DNA from: Bacteroidetes bacterium ADurb.Bin174 | Lineage (GTDB): Bacteria > Bacteroidota > Bacteroidia > Bacteroidales > Paludibacteraceae | Length of the DNA stretch: 64,000 nt | Direction of reading: 5' to 3' | NCBI GenBank assembly: GCA_002070265.1 | Contig: MWCX01000093.1 | Coordinates: forward strand, 62,001-126,000 | Shown: positions 17,799-26,425 of the stretch, one piece after another | Numbering within the stretch: position 1 is the stretch's first letter | How the letters are laid out: each line of letters begins with the position of its first letter | Program-made: the position numbers and the translations under genes | Notes under the pieces: generated by a model | Databases searched by the model: none | Told to the model about the DNA's origin: nothing | What the model saw: the letters and a program-made list of their open reading frames with translations, nothing else

Positions 17799-18572
17799 TT
17801 ATTCGAATCTTAAGTGCTTGATTGTTCTACTGTTATGCATTATCGAGCTGAGTGATTTTACTCCTATTCGAATATGTTCGTCCACAAAACTCTGTGTTAC
17901 CTGCTTGTCACTTTCTGAGGTTTTTATCCCTTTTGCTTGCAAGGGCATATCCGAAACCAATAGCAAAGCCCCGGTCGGAATGCTATTGTGAAAACCCACT
18001 GAAAATAAAGTAGCTGTCTCCATTTCAATAGCCCTGGCACGGGTACTGATTAAATACTTTTTAAATGCCTCATCCCACTCCCAAACACGCCGATTAGTTG
18101 TATAAACCGTTCCGGTCCAGTAATCTTTACCAAAATCACGTATATTGGATGATACAGCACGCTGAAGATTAAAAGCCGGTAAAGCCGGAATTTCAGGCGG
18201 AAAATAATCATTGGAAGTTCCTTCTCCGCGGATCGCAGCACTGGGTAAAATATAATCTCCGGTTTTGTTTTTATTATTTAACCCACCACATTTTCCCAAG
18301 AATAAAACTGCTTTCGGACGAATAGCTGACAGTACATCCATGATCAGCGCAGCGTTTGGACTGCCCATCCCAAAGTTGATGATGGTAATACCGTTGGCAG
18401 ATGCATTGATCATAGTGCCATCTTTACCCAATATCGGCACTTGGTACCATTCTGCAAACTTTTCAACATAAAGGTTGAAATTTGTCAGCAGGATATAATC
18501 CGTAAACTCTTCTAAAGGTCGTTTGGTATAACGTGGCAACCAGTTTTCAACTATGGCTTGTTTGGTTTTCAT
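17799..18572 (-). CDS. amn: AMP nucleosidase (short form)
   Basis: The enzyme hydrolyses AMP to adenine and ribose 5-phosphate. The protein belongs to the nucleoside phosphorylase fold, with NFGMGSPNAALIMD, VLFLGKCGGLNNKNKTGDYILP, RGEGTSNDYFPPEIPALP and the catalytic-region RARAIEMETATLFSVGF, then LLVSDMPL. The roughly 257-aa form without the N-terminal domain of the proteobacterial enzyme is usual in Bacteroidota. I chose the ATG at 18572 (MKTKQAIVENWLP); the longer reading from 18608 adds 12 residues unlike the family. It is divergent from the HsdR-N gene. Confidence 0.9.
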   Translation of the reverse strand: MKTKQAIVENWLPRYTKRPLEEFTDYILLTNFNLYVEKFAEWYQVPILGKDGTMINASANGITIINFGMGSPNAALIMDVLSAIRPKAVLFLGKCGGLNNKNKTGDYILPSAAIRGEGTSNDYFPPEIPALPAFNLQRAVSSNIRDFGKDYWTGTVYTTNRRVWEWDEAFKKYLISTRARAIEMETATLFSVGFHNSIPTGALLLVSDMPLQAKGIKTSESDKQVTQSFVDEHIRIGVKSLSSIMHNSRTIKHLRFE

Positions 18573-18628
18573 ACGATTTTTGACTGTATAATATTTGAAA
18601 CATTTCACAACAAAGTATTATTTCAAGC

Positions 18629-18644
18629 TATATTTGTACATTTG
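18629..18644 (+). promoter_or_regulatory. Two overlapping -7 elements upstream of the HsdR-N gene
   Basis: TATATTTG (18629-18636) and TACATTTG (18637-18644) both match TAnnTTTG in tandem. Transcription from either would begin around or after 18643-18651, which argues that translation starts at the ATG at 18674 rather than 18647. Confidence 0.5.
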
Positions 18645-18673
18645 CAATGAAAATGCTTACAAAAATACGAAAA

Positions 18674-19123
18674 ATGTGGCAACTAAATTTACCTTCCTAT
18701 CAATTCAACATAAAAAAAGAAGCAGAAAAACTATTCATCTTTGATACTCAACGGAAAAGGTTTGTTAGTTTGACACCGGAAGAATGGGTCAGACAGAACT
18801 TCATCCGTTATATGATTGAAGAAAAACACTTTCCGGCTGCTTTGATAGCCATTGAGACTCAGATAATAGTCAACTCCATGAAAAAAAGATGCGACGGGAT
18901 TGTCTATGACAAACAAATGCAGCCACATATCATTTTGGAATTCAAGGCTCCAACCGTTGAAATAACAGAAGAAACCTTCAATCAGGTTGCAGTATATAAT
19001 TACAAGCTACAAGTGGATATGTTCATTTTGAGCAATGGGTTGCAGCACTTTTTCTGTAAAAGAAATACTGATGGTGCCGGCTATATCATTAACACTGAAA
19101 TACCGGATTATAGAGATTTATAA
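18674..19123 (+). CDS. Solitary HsdR N-terminal (PD-(D/E)XK-like) domain protein
   Basis: A small protein of about 149 aa matching the N-terminal nuclease domain of type I restriction HsdR subunits. It has VSLTPEEWVRQNFIRYMIEE, then KRCDGIVYDKQMQPHIILEFKAP (the D...ExK core), then a conserved FNQVAVYNYKLQVDMFILSNG. There are no helicase, methylase or specificity genes nearby, so it is not part of a restriction system. Stand-alone copies of this domain are common in Bacteroidota, often next to housekeeping genes such as holA. The start at 18674 (MWQLNLPSYQF) fits relatives. Function is unknown; a nuclease is plausible. Confidence 0.75.
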   Translation: MWQLNLPSYQFNIKKEAEKLFIFDTQRKRFVSLTPEEWVRQNFIRYMIEEKHFPAALIAIETQIIVNSMKKRCDGIVYDKQMQPHIILEFKAPTVEITEETFNQVAVYNYKLQVDMFILSNGLQHFFCKRNTDGAGYIINTEIPDYRDL

Positions 19124-19169
19124 TCACCCTCAATCCGTAATGATGTTTTCGCAAAACAAAGAGACTAAA

Positions 19170-20081
19170 CTAAATGGTCATGGTGCCAATAATATCGTAT
19201 ATACTGTTGAATTTATGGCGATTCAGGTAATCTTCAATACCCTCTAAAACCTTCATACTTACTGTAGGATCAATAAAATTGGCAGTCCCGATTTGCACGG
19301 CAGATGCACCGGCTAAGAAAAACTCAATGGCATCGCGGGCATTCATGATGCCTCCCATTCCCACAATAGGTATTTTCACCTCCTGAGCCACTTGCCACAC
19401 CATACGCAGGGCAACAGGCTTAATAGCAGGACCGGATAAACCACCGGTAATGGTTGACAGCATAGGCTTTCTGCTTTCTGCGTCTATGGCCATACCGAGC
19501 AAAGTGTTGATAAGCGAAATTGAGTCGGCACCCTCACCTTCCACCACCCGGGCAATTTCGGTAATGGAAGTTACATTAGGTGAAAGTTTTACCATTAATT
19601 CCTTGGAATAAACCTTGCGAACCTCCCGAACAACGGTTGCGGCTGCCGGACAAGAAACACCGAAAGCCATCCCGCCTTCTTTTACATTTGGACAAGAAAT
19701 ATTGAGTTCAATGCCCGGAATTTTATCCAAATCATTGACTTTTTCGGCCACTTCTATGTACTCTTCCACGGTAGAACCATTGACATTCACAAAAATATTT
19801 GTGTTCACATTTTTAATCTCAGGATAGATGTGTTTGATGAAATGATCAATTCCCCTATTCTGCAGTCCCACAGCGTTTAACATACCAGAAGGAGTTTCAG
19901 CCATGCGCGGATATGCGTTTCCTTCTCTATTGCGAAGTGTGATTCCTTTCACAACAATACACCCTATTCGAGAGATATCAAAGAAGTCTGAATACTCCGT
20001 ACCATAACCAAAAGTGCCGGAAGCGGTCATGACCGGATTTTTCAATTGTAATTTGCCTAATTTTACTTTTAAATCTGCCAT
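19170..20081 (-). CDS. pyrD: Dihydroorotate dehydrogenase B, catalytic subunit
   Basis: The class 1B FMN enzyme oxidizes dihydroorotate to orotate in pyrimidine synthesis. The 303-aa protein shows [23 protein letters not shown], the active-site Cys130 in [42 protein letters not shown] and [16 protein letters not shown] (FMN phosphate binding). A cysteine rather than serine at the base position and the adjacent pyrK gene identify the NAD-linked heterotetrameric type. It overlaps pyrK by 13 bp. Confidence 0.96.
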   Translation of the reverse strand: MADLKVKLGKLQLKNPVMTASGTFGYGTEYSDFFDISRIGCIVVKGITLRNREGNAYPRMAETPSGMLNAVGLQNRGIDHFIKHIYPEIKNVNTNIFVNVNGSTVEEYIEVAEKVNDLDKIPGIELNISCPNVKEGGMAFGVSCPAAATVVREVRKVYSKELMVKLSPNVTSITEIARVVEGEGADSISLINTLLGMAIDAESRKPMLSTITGGLSGPAIKPVALRMVWQVAQEVKIPIVGMGGIMNARDAIEFFLAGASAVQIGTANFIDPTVSMKVLEGIEDYLNRHKFNSIYDIIGTMTI

Positions 20082-20845
20082 TTCAATTTTGTAATATTAA
20101 AAACAGGACCTTCGGTACACACACATAAATTGCCATCAACTGTATCAGTTACACAGCACAGGCAAGTTCCGAATCCGCAAGCCATCATATTCTCCAGGGA
20201 GACTTCACATGCAATATTCCTTTTGTGAGCATAGGATGCCACCGCTTGCATCATGGGAGTAGGACCGCAAGTGTAAATCATGTCAAATTGCTTTTTTTGC
20301 AACAGTGAATGCTGGGTTACGTAGCCTTTTTCACCCATTGAGCCGTCTTCGGTAGTAGTATAGACTTCACCATACCGCTTAAACTCATTTAATTGGACCA
20401 TATTCGCCTCCGACCTGCCGCCAAGTAGAAAATCACATCTATAACCTAGATCGTTCAAATACGCGCCTAAAAACAGCATTGGAGCAAATCCTACTCCTCC
20501 TCCTACCAACAGCAAACGTGAATTTTTATCTCCAGGAATGGAAAAAGTGTTGCCAAGTGGCAAAATTAAGTTTAAAGTATCACCAACTTGCACTTCCGAC
20601 AATTTACGTGTACCATTGCCTACAATCTGGATTAATAACCAGAGTTCATTAAGCTCTTTATCGTAAAAATTGACGGAAATCGGGCGTCTGAGAAAAGTGG
20701 TAGGAGAATTTTCAACCTTTATTTCCACAAACTGACCAGGCAGCATATGGGGGAGCTTGTCGTTGGAAGTGAGCTTTAAAACAAAATAATCTTCGTTTAT
20801 GTGCTCATTCTCTTTGACAATCAAATCTAATATGAATTTCTTCAT
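20069..20845 (-). CDS. pyrK: Dihydroorotate dehydrogenase B, electron transfer subunit
   Basis: PyrK passes electrons from PyrD to NAD+ through FAD and a 2Fe-2S cluster. The 258-aa protein has the FAD-binding RRPISVNF, the NAD-binding [14 protein letters not shown], the YTCGPTPMM block, and the C-terminal cluster cysteines Cys223, Cys228, Cys231 and Cys243 ([10 protein letters not shown]...CVC). All four ligands are present. It overlaps pyrD by 13 bp in the same direction, as expected for subunits made in equal amounts. Confidence 0.96.
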   Translation of the reverse strand: MKKFILDLIVKENEHINEDYFVLKLTSNDKLPHMLPGQFVEIKVENSPTTFLRRPISVNFYDKELNELWLLIQIVGNGTRKLSEVQVGDTLNLILPLGNTFSIPGDKNSRLLLVGGGVGFAPMLFLGAYLNDLGYRCDFLLGGRSEANMVQLNEFKRYGEVYTTTEDGSMGEKGYVTQHSLLQKKQFDMIYTCGPTPMMQAVASYAHKRNIACEVSLENMMACGFGTCLCCVTDTVDGNLCVCTEGPVFNITKLKWQI

Positions 20846-20936
20846 TATTAATGAAATAAATTGTTAGAATGCAGTAATTCCAAGGCGGTGTTTTGAGATA
20901 GCCCTAATCATGAATTACTTTGCAAAAATACAACAA

Positions 20937-21479
20937 TTATTTAGATTCGAATTCCTGAAAAGTATGGTCGGAGAAATATAATATGATTTTAGTTACTTTT
21001 TTATCCTCTGATTGCGGATGGTTAAGTTGATATACAGAAGTTTGATCCGATTTTTGGATAAGCTGATTATCGTTTTGATTGGTATCCCGATTTGTTCGCT
21101 GTGTTCTGAAATAGGGAGCTTCCGGAGTCGATCTTACAGCTTTCTTCTCGTTTATGTCCGGATCATCGCTCGGAAAATTCGTTACAACCGAAGGATAATC
21201 TTCTGTTTTAGAGGATGTTTGATCAATACTATCAAACAAATTCGGGCTTATAGGCTGCGATATTTTCCTAAGCATGCTGCTATTACCGAAAATAAGCCAG
21301 TCAGGATCAATCTCAGGAAATCTTCTCAGGATTTTTTTAATTACATCTAAGCTGGGGCGGTTGCGACCATTGAGTATGTGAGAAAGGGTAGAATTTTGAA
21401 TTCCAATCTCTTGTGCAAACTGTCCGTCTGCCATTTCGAATGTCTGAATGATTTTTTCTATGCGCGATTTATCCGTCAT
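20937..21479 (-). CDS. XRE-family transcriptional regulator
   Basis: A 180-aa regulator. The N-terminal helix-turn-helix at about residues 5-63 reads FAQEIGIQNSTLSHILNGRNRPSLDVIKKILRRFPEIDPDWLIFG, a pattern frequent in Bacteroidota. A long polar, low-complexity linker rich in Ser, Asn and Gln (about 70-155) leads to a short conserved tail (KVTKIILYFSDHTFQEFE). No enzymatic domain is seen. TGTAA/TTACA dyads lie immediately upstream and suggest self-regulation. The gap to pyrK is about 90 bp. Confidence 0.8.
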   Translation of the reverse strand: MTDKSRIEKIIQTFEMADGQFAQEIGIQNSTLSHILNGRNRPSLDVIKKILRRFPEIDPDWLIFGNSSMLRKISQPISPNLFDSIDQTSSKTEDYPSVVTNFPSDDPDINEKKAVRSTPEAPYFRTQRTNRDTNQNDNQLIQKSDQTSVYQLNHPQSEDKKVTKIILYFSDHTFQEFESK

Positions 21480-21490
21480 GATGATGATTT

Positions 21491-21605
21491 TGTAATGTTA
21501 CAAGATAGAAAATGACTTTACAAATGTAATAATATAATTTCACATAAACAAACTTCACGAATGTAAATTATAGTGCCGTACACTACGCATGTAAATTACA
21601 AATGT
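21491..21605 (-). promoter_or_regulatory. Promoter and dyad operators of the XRE gene
   Basis: The minus-strand -7 element TACATTTG (21521-21528) has a TTTG at 21549-21552 upstream, with a 20-nt spacer. Around it lie three small dyads: TGTAATGTTACA (21491-21502, perfect 5-bp arms), TTACAAATGTAA (21518-21529) and TGTAAATTACA (21590-21600). The first two cover the transcription start and -7 region, so a bound XRE dimer could block the promoter. This is inferred from the symmetry and placement only. Confidence 0.5.
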
Positions 21606-22164
21606 GATTTGATTATAATTTTAAATAAGTAAATAAAAAACCGTTTTAACTGAATTAAAATACTATAATCAATCATTGGTTTTAAAGCAATTAATAACTG
21701 CTTATCCATCTGTTTATAATGGGTAGAATCAAATTTTATTAAGTATTTATGGTATAAATGATTCGGACAAATCAGTACTATATATTTACTTGAGAATTAG
21801 ATTAAAGTATTTATTTATATTAATGCACATAACATACTTGATTATTAACATAATGTCTGCTTTATTTTAGTATTAACTGTAATAAACGAGCGATTATTTT
21901 ATTATTGTAAAATTCATTTAAAGTTTAAGTCTAAATTTATTTGATAATCAACTGGTTTTTAGGTGAATTAATATATAATATTCACGGATGTTTTCGACTT
22001 TGTTTTTGTGATGTTTGTAAATTATATGCTTTAGTTCCGTGAATTTATTGTGATATTATTGTACCTATTCATGTTTATTTTTAAATTCACATTAATAACA
22101 TTTGTAATATTTTTTACTTAAGTGAACAAAGATTTATTTATGTTTCCCTTAAGGATTAGATTAA
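21606..22164. other. Large AT-rich gap without a recognised gene
   Basis: About 560 bp of very AT-rich sequence between the XRE promoter region and the terminator of the next gene. No frame looks coding. The only structure I found is an inverted repeat, ATTCACGGA (21980-21988) with TCCGTGAAT (22036-22044), separated by 47 bp. It might hold a small RNA or regulator site, but nothing shows this directly. Confidence 0.35.
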
Positions 22165-22198
22165 ATAAAAAATGTCTGAGAGTTTCCTCTCAGACATT
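22165..22198 (-). terminator. Intrinsic terminator of the 22247-26366 gene run
   Basis: AATGTCTGAGAG (22171-22182) and CTCTCAGACATT (22187-22198) form a perfect 12-bp stem with a 4-nt loop. On the minus strand the stem is followed by a T-rich tail, which places termination about 50 bp after the stop codon of the zinc-ribbon gene. Confidence 0.88.
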
Positions 22199-22246
22199 CT
22201 AAATTTTAAATTTAACAGCTATATAATTTTTTCTCTGCTCTCTGCC

Positions 22247-23026
22247 CTATTCTGCAGTTTCTGCCGGTGCTACACCTGCTAACTGTTGGTCAACTAAAAT
22301 GCGTCCACAGTATTCACAAACGATGATTTTCTTCCTCAATCTGATATCCAATTGTTTTTGTGCAGGAATTTTATTAAAGCAGCCTCCGCAGGCATCACGG
22401 TTAATATAGACTACAGCTAAACCGTTGCGGGCATTCTTTCTGATGCGTTTAAAGGCGGTCAATAGTCTCGGTTCTATTTTCGCTTCAATTTTTTTAGCTG
22501 TTTCGCGCAATTTCTCTTCTTCCTGCTTAGTTTCTGTAACTATTTCCTCCAGCTCTCCCCTTTTGGCTTCAAGGTCTGATTTCCTTTCTGCCAGTTGAGT
22601 TGTGGTGTTTTTTTGTTCTTCTGTTTTAGTTTCCTGCAGCGCTTTATACTCCCGTATGTGTTTTTCGCACAATTCTATCTCTAAGTTCTGAAATTCTATT
22701 TCTTTCTCAAGATTTTCATGTTCACGATTATTCCTTACATTTTTCTGCTGTTCTTGATAACGAGCGATTTTAATACGGGATTCTTCAATCGAAATCTTTT
22801 TAGATGCTATCATAGATGTGTATTCCCCTATTTCTTTCTCAAAATGCTCGATTCTCGTGGTCAGACCCATGATTTCATCCTCCAAGTCTTGCACCTCAAG
22901 CGGTAATTCACCTCTAAGTATTTTGATTTCATCTATTTTAGATACTACTTTTTGCAAGTCGTACAAAGCAAACAACTTTTCTTCTATACTAATTTCTTTT
23001 TCTATTTTTGGATCTACTGCTGCCAT
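22247..23026 (-). CDS. Coiled-coil protein with C4 zinc ribbon
   Basis: A 259-aa cytoplasmic protein. Residues about 15-190 are a long charged coiled coil, followed by KNARNGLAVVYINRDACGGCFNKIPAQKQ and a second pair in IIVCEYCGRILV, giving four cysteines for a C4 zinc ribbon. This architecture is widespread in bacteria and is found next to Nif3-family genes, as here (4 bp gap). The exact function is not known; relatives have been suggested to bind nucleic acids. The gene is followed by a clear terminator. Confidence 0.82.
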   Translation of the reverse strand: MAAVDPKIEKEISIEEKLFALYDLQKVVSKIDEIKILRGELPLEVQDLEDEIMGLTTRIEHFEKEIGEYTSMIASKKISIEESRIKIARYQEQQKNVRNNREHENLEKEIEFQNLEIELCEKHIREYKALQETKTEEQKNTTTQLAERKSDLEAKRGELEEIVTETKQEEEKLRETAKKIEAKIEPRLLTAFKRIRKNARNGLAVVYINRDACGGCFNKIPAQKQLDIRLRKKIIVCEYCGRILVDQQLAGVAPAETAE

Positions 23027-23030
23027 TATG

Positions 23031-24125
23031 TTATAAATATAAAATGGGATTTGTATTTATTTTGGAAATATGGAGTGCAAAGGTAGGTAATTTATTTTGA
23101 ATTATTTCAAAGAGCAGGTCTTTTGTGAACTGTTCTGTCTCAAAATGACCAAGATCTGCGATGATTATTCTATCTTCTGCTTTAAAAAATTCATGATATT
23201 TAAAATCTCCGGAGATAAAAATATCTGCACCTACCCGAATAGCCTCTTCTAACAAAAAGCTTCCTGCGCCACCACAAACTGCAACCTTATGAATATTTTT
23301 ATTGATTAATGCTGTGTGTCTAACTACTTTAACATCAAATATATCTTTTATTCTTTGGAGAAAATCTCTTGCCTTTTCAGGTTTCACCAATTCACCGATA
23401 ATGCCTGAACCTATTTCTTTATGTGCATTCAGCAAGGGGATAACATCGAAAGCCGGTTCTTCATAGGGATGCGCTTGTATCAAAGCAGCAATGGCTCGAT
23501 GTTGCAAATATGCCGGCAAGATGATTTCTATCTTTGTCTCATCTTCATAATGGATTTGATGCGATTTTCCCACAAAAGGCTTTGCTTCTTCATTGGGTCT
23601 GAAACTTCCGTAACCTTCTGCATTAAAGCTGCATGCATCATAATTCCCAATTTGTCCGCCCCCTGCTTCAAAAATAGCCTCTCTAACGCGCTGTACATGT
23701 AACTTGGGTACGAAAGTGATAAGTTTCACCAACATACCTGATTTAGGCTGTAAAATCTTTCTGTTGGTTAATCTAATTTTATCTGCAATTTTACCGTTTA
23801 CGCCATTGATTACATTGTCTATATTCGTGTGCACCGCATAAATGGCAATATCGTGCTTTATGGCTTGAATAACACAACGTTGCACCATATCGCTACCGTT
23901 AATCTTCTTTAATCCGGTGAAAATCAAGGGATGATGGGCAATGATTAAATTGGCACCCAGTGATTTTGCTTCTTCAATGACTGTTTCCGTAACATCTATG
24001 CACAACAAAGCGGCTTTTACAGGACTTTCCGGATTACCGATAATCAGTCCCGCATTATCATAACTCTCCTGCAAAGCAATCGGAGCAAAGGATTCTATGA
24101 CTTGTATGATGTCCTTGATTTTCAT
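23031..24125 (-). CDS. Nif3-like dinuclear metal-center protein
   Basis: A 364-aa Nif3/YbgI family protein. The N-terminal metal-binding part contains ESYDNAGLIIGNP, LCIDVTETVIEEA and ANLIIAHHPLIFTGLKK with the paired histidines. An inserted PII-like CutA-type domain (about residues 130-230) includes the family stretch GAGGQIGNYDACSF-like sequence (here EAGGGQIGNYDACSF). The C-terminal part has SGDFKYHEFF and LGHFETEQF, which complete the metal site. Members form hexamers; a hydrolase role is assumed but its substrate is unknown. Confidence 0.9.
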   Translation of the reverse strand: MKIKDIIQVIESFAPIALQESYDNAGLIIGNPESPVKAALLCIDVTETVIEEAKSLGANLIIAHHPLIFTGLKKINGSDMVQRCVIQAIKHDIAIYAVHTNIDNVINGVNGKIADKIRLTNRKILQPKSGMLVKLITFVPKLHVQRVREAIFEAGGGQIGNYDACSFNAEGYGSFRPNEEAKPFVGKSHQIHYEDETKIEIILPAYLQHRAIAALIQAHPYEEPAFDVIPLLNAHKEIGSGIIGELVKPEKARDFLQRIKDIFDVKVVRHTALINKNIHKVAVCGGAGSFLLEEAIRVGADIFISGDFKYHEFFKAEDRIIIADLGHFETEQFTKDLLFEIIQNKLPTFALHISKINTNPILYL

Positions 24126-24143
24126 TTTAAATGCTGCAAGTTG

Positions 24144-24545
24144 TTAGGAATTTTCAGGCGACTCGAAATTTGTTATCCCTTTATTAATCAAAATATTATA
24201 CCATAAAAAAATCTTTCTCATATCGCTTGGATAAACCCTGTCTCGATCATATTCGGGTAATACCTCTTGCATATAATTACGCAACGTATCATTGTCAGCT
24301 TTATTATCGACAGGACAAACCTGAGCATTCTCTTTCCGGCTGATGTTTTCAAACACCTCAGCCAAAGCTATTTCTCCCGTATTGGTGAAAATTTGAATGT
24401 CACCTAAGGAAACCACTTTATCCCTAAGGAATGTAGGCATACGCTTTCCATCTAATAAAGATTCAACTATAATCATGTTTTTCCCTTGTGAAACTTGCTT
24501 GTATAGTCCCGGCTTTCCTGAAATTGACAATATTTCCTTCAACAT
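24144..24545 (-). CDS. DUF5606-like Bacteroidota protein
   Basis: A 133-aa protein starting MLKEILSISGKPGLYKQVSQG, then IIVESLLDGKRMPTF and KVVSLGDIQIFTNTGEI, then a middle helical part and a conserved ending around YPSDMRKIFLWYNILINKGIT. This pattern corresponds to a small family confined to Bacteroidota, for which I know no function. It lies between the purF-like gene (12 bp) and the Nif3 gene (18 bp), so it is part of the same minus-strand run. Confidence 0.75.
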   Translation of the reverse strand: MLKEILSISGKPGLYKQVSQGKNMIIVESLLDGKRMPTFLRDKVVSLGDIQIFTNTGEIALAEVFENISRKENAQVCPVDNKADNDTLRNYMQEVLPEYDRDRVYPSDMRKIFLWYNILINKGITNFESPENS

Positions 24546-24557
24546 ATTTTATTGTTT

Positions 24558-26366
24558 TTAATCTATGATTTCTTTTCCTTCGTAATAATCGATAAATGAC
24601 TTATTTATCATTCTGTTACCACCCGGCGTAGGATAATTGCCGGTAAAATACCAGTCTCCCTTATAATCAGGACATGCTTCATGTAATCCATCAATAGTCT
24701 GAAACACAATTTCAACCGGACAATCAACCTCATCCGGTGTTAGTATTTTTACAATCTGTGCCGATATTTCCTCATCTGTAAACGGCGCATACAACTCAGT
24801 CACATAATTAACAACCTGTTCTTTAGGTAAATGTTCTTGCGCTTTTGACTTTTGATACACCTCATCAATGATGTGTTGCCTTCCGGTATCTTTTAATAAT
24901 TGTGTGACCGCACGAAACGCACAAAACTCCGACATCTTCGACATATCTATACCATAAAAATCGGGATAGCGTATTTGTGGAGAGGAAGAAACGATGATAA
25001 TTTTCTTCGGTTCGAGCCGACTGATGATTTTTAACAAGCTCTGTTTTAAAGTAGTACCACGAACAATTGAGTCATCAATAGCAATCAAATTATCAACTTT
25101 TCCGCGACGAATAGAGCCGTAGGTTACATCATAAACGTGGGTAGCAAGGTCGTTTCTGGTCTTATTCTGAGAAATAAAAGTACGTAGTTTAACATCTTTA
25201 ATCAGTACCTTCTCTGTGTGCGGATTTTGCTTTGTTTTTTTCTTGATACCGTCAATCATGCCTTGAAAAGCCACTTCGGCTGTGTTGGGAATAAAAGTAA
25301 AAACAGAGTTTTCTACGTCATAATCAATAGATTTCAATATTGAATCGGTCAAAGTTTCACCCAATCGTTTCCTTTCTTTGTAGATATCAATATCATTTCC
25401 TCTTGAAAAATAAATGCGCTCAAATGAACATTTTCGCAAATGTTTATCAGCCCCTCGTATGAGTTCAAACTTTATATTTCCATTCTTTTTGATAATCATG
25501 GCCGTTCCGGGAGTCAATTCTTTTACATCTTGCTCCTTTACATTCATGGAAGTCTGAATACCGGGCCGTTCTGATGCAACTACGACAACCTCATCATCAA
25601 CATAATAGAAACACGGACGAATTCCTTTTGAATCTCTGAAAACAAAAGCATCACCATGCCCAAGCATACCTGTGATCACATATCCCCCATCCCACATGAA
25701 TTCGCTTTTCCGAATAAAGGAAGCTATATCTAACTGCTCTTCAATTTTTTGAGTAATTGCCAAATCATTTGAATAGCGCAGTTTAATAAAATCATATTCT
25801 TTTTGGACTTCCATATCCAAGCGATAACCAAGCTGTTCAAGCATCAAAAAGGTATCAACTTTATCCCTGGGATGTTGCCCTTTCAAAGTCAGATATTCAA
25901 ACAATTCATCCACATTGGTCAAGTTAAAATTACCTCCCAGCAACAAAGTTCTGTTCTTCCAATTATGTCTTCTCAAAAAGGGATGCAAGTGCATTACGCT
26001 AAACTGTTGATTGGAATTGCTGCTGTAGCGCAAATGTCCCATATACATTTCTGCAGCAAAGGGCAAGTGTAATTTCGATTGAGTGGCATCATTTAATATA
26101 TTGGGATCAGTCTGCTCAATCTGTTGATTGACATCGGCAATAATTTCCTGAATGGCATGGGCACCTTCCTTTCTTTCGCGCCAAATATATTCTTCACCGG
26201 GAGGCATGTCCAATTTAACTGCGCCAATTCCTCCACCCTCCTGGCCGCGATTATGCTGCTTTTCTAACAGTAGGTAAATCTTCTGCAAACCATATTGCCA
26301 AGTACCGTATTTTTGTTGATAATAATCCAAAGGTTTTAACAACCTTACCATCGCAATTCCACACAT
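24558..26366 (-). CDS. Amidophosphoribosyltransferase-type protein (PurF family)
   Basis: A 602-aa class II glutamine amidotransferase fused to a phosphoribosyltransferase. The N-terminal nucleophile Cys2 is present (MCGIAMV), with HNRGQEGGGIG and MGHLRYSS. The PRPP-binding loop is LIAIDDSIVRGTTLKQS near residue 425-441. It is about 100 residues longer than common PurF, with an insert after the N-terminal region (around 50-95). Many Bacteroidota have this long version in addition to a standard PurF. It likely makes phosphoribosylamine, but a related reaction is possible. It is the first gene of the run ending at the 22165 terminator. Confidence 0.85.
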   Translation of the reverse strand: MCGIAMVRLLKPLDYYQQKYGTWQYGLQKIYLLLEKQHNRGQEGGGIGAVKLDMPPGEEYIWRERKEGAHAIQEIIADVNQQIEQTDPNILNDATQSKLHLPFAAEMYMGHLRYSSNSNQQFSVMHLHPFLRRHNWKNRTLLLGGNFNLTNVDELFEYLTLKGQHPRDKVDTFLMLEQLGYRLDMEVQKEYDFIKLRYSNDLAITQKIEEQLDIASFIRKSEFMWDGGYVITGMLGHGDAFVFRDSKGIRPCFYYVDDEVVVVASERPGIQTSMNVKEQDVKELTPGTAMIIKKNGNIKFELIRGADKHLRKCSFERIYFSRGNDIDIYKERKRLGETLTDSILKSIDYDVENSVFTFIPNTAEVAFQGMIDGIKKKTKQNPHTEKVLIKDVKLRTFISQNKTRNDLATHVYDVTYGSIRRGKVDNLIAIDDSIVRGTTLKQSLLKIISRLEPKKIIIVSSSPQIRYPDFYGIDMSKMSEFCAFRAVTQLLKDTGRQHIIDEVYQKSKAQEHLPKEQVVNYVTELYAPFTDEEISAQIVKILTPDEVDCPVEIVFQTIDGLHEACPDYKGDWYFTGNYPTPGGNRMINKSFIDYYEGKEIID

Positions 26367-26376
26367 AACCTATAAA

Positions 26377-26411
26377 AACTAAGAACTATAAACTAAGAAC
26401 TAAGAACTATA
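26377..26411. repeat. Low-complexity AACTAAG repeat
   Basis: An imperfect short tandem repeat with AACTAAG and AACTATA units lies in the 59-bp gap between the purF-like gene start and the end of the AcuI/YhdH gene. Confidence 0.7.
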
Positions 26412-26425
26412 CTTTTGTTTTCTAT

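Noticed and set aside
18674..19123. Part of a type I restriction system
   Set aside because: Only the HsdR N-terminal domain is present; there is no helicase, HsdM or HsdS gene nearby, and stand-alone copies are common in Bacteroidota.
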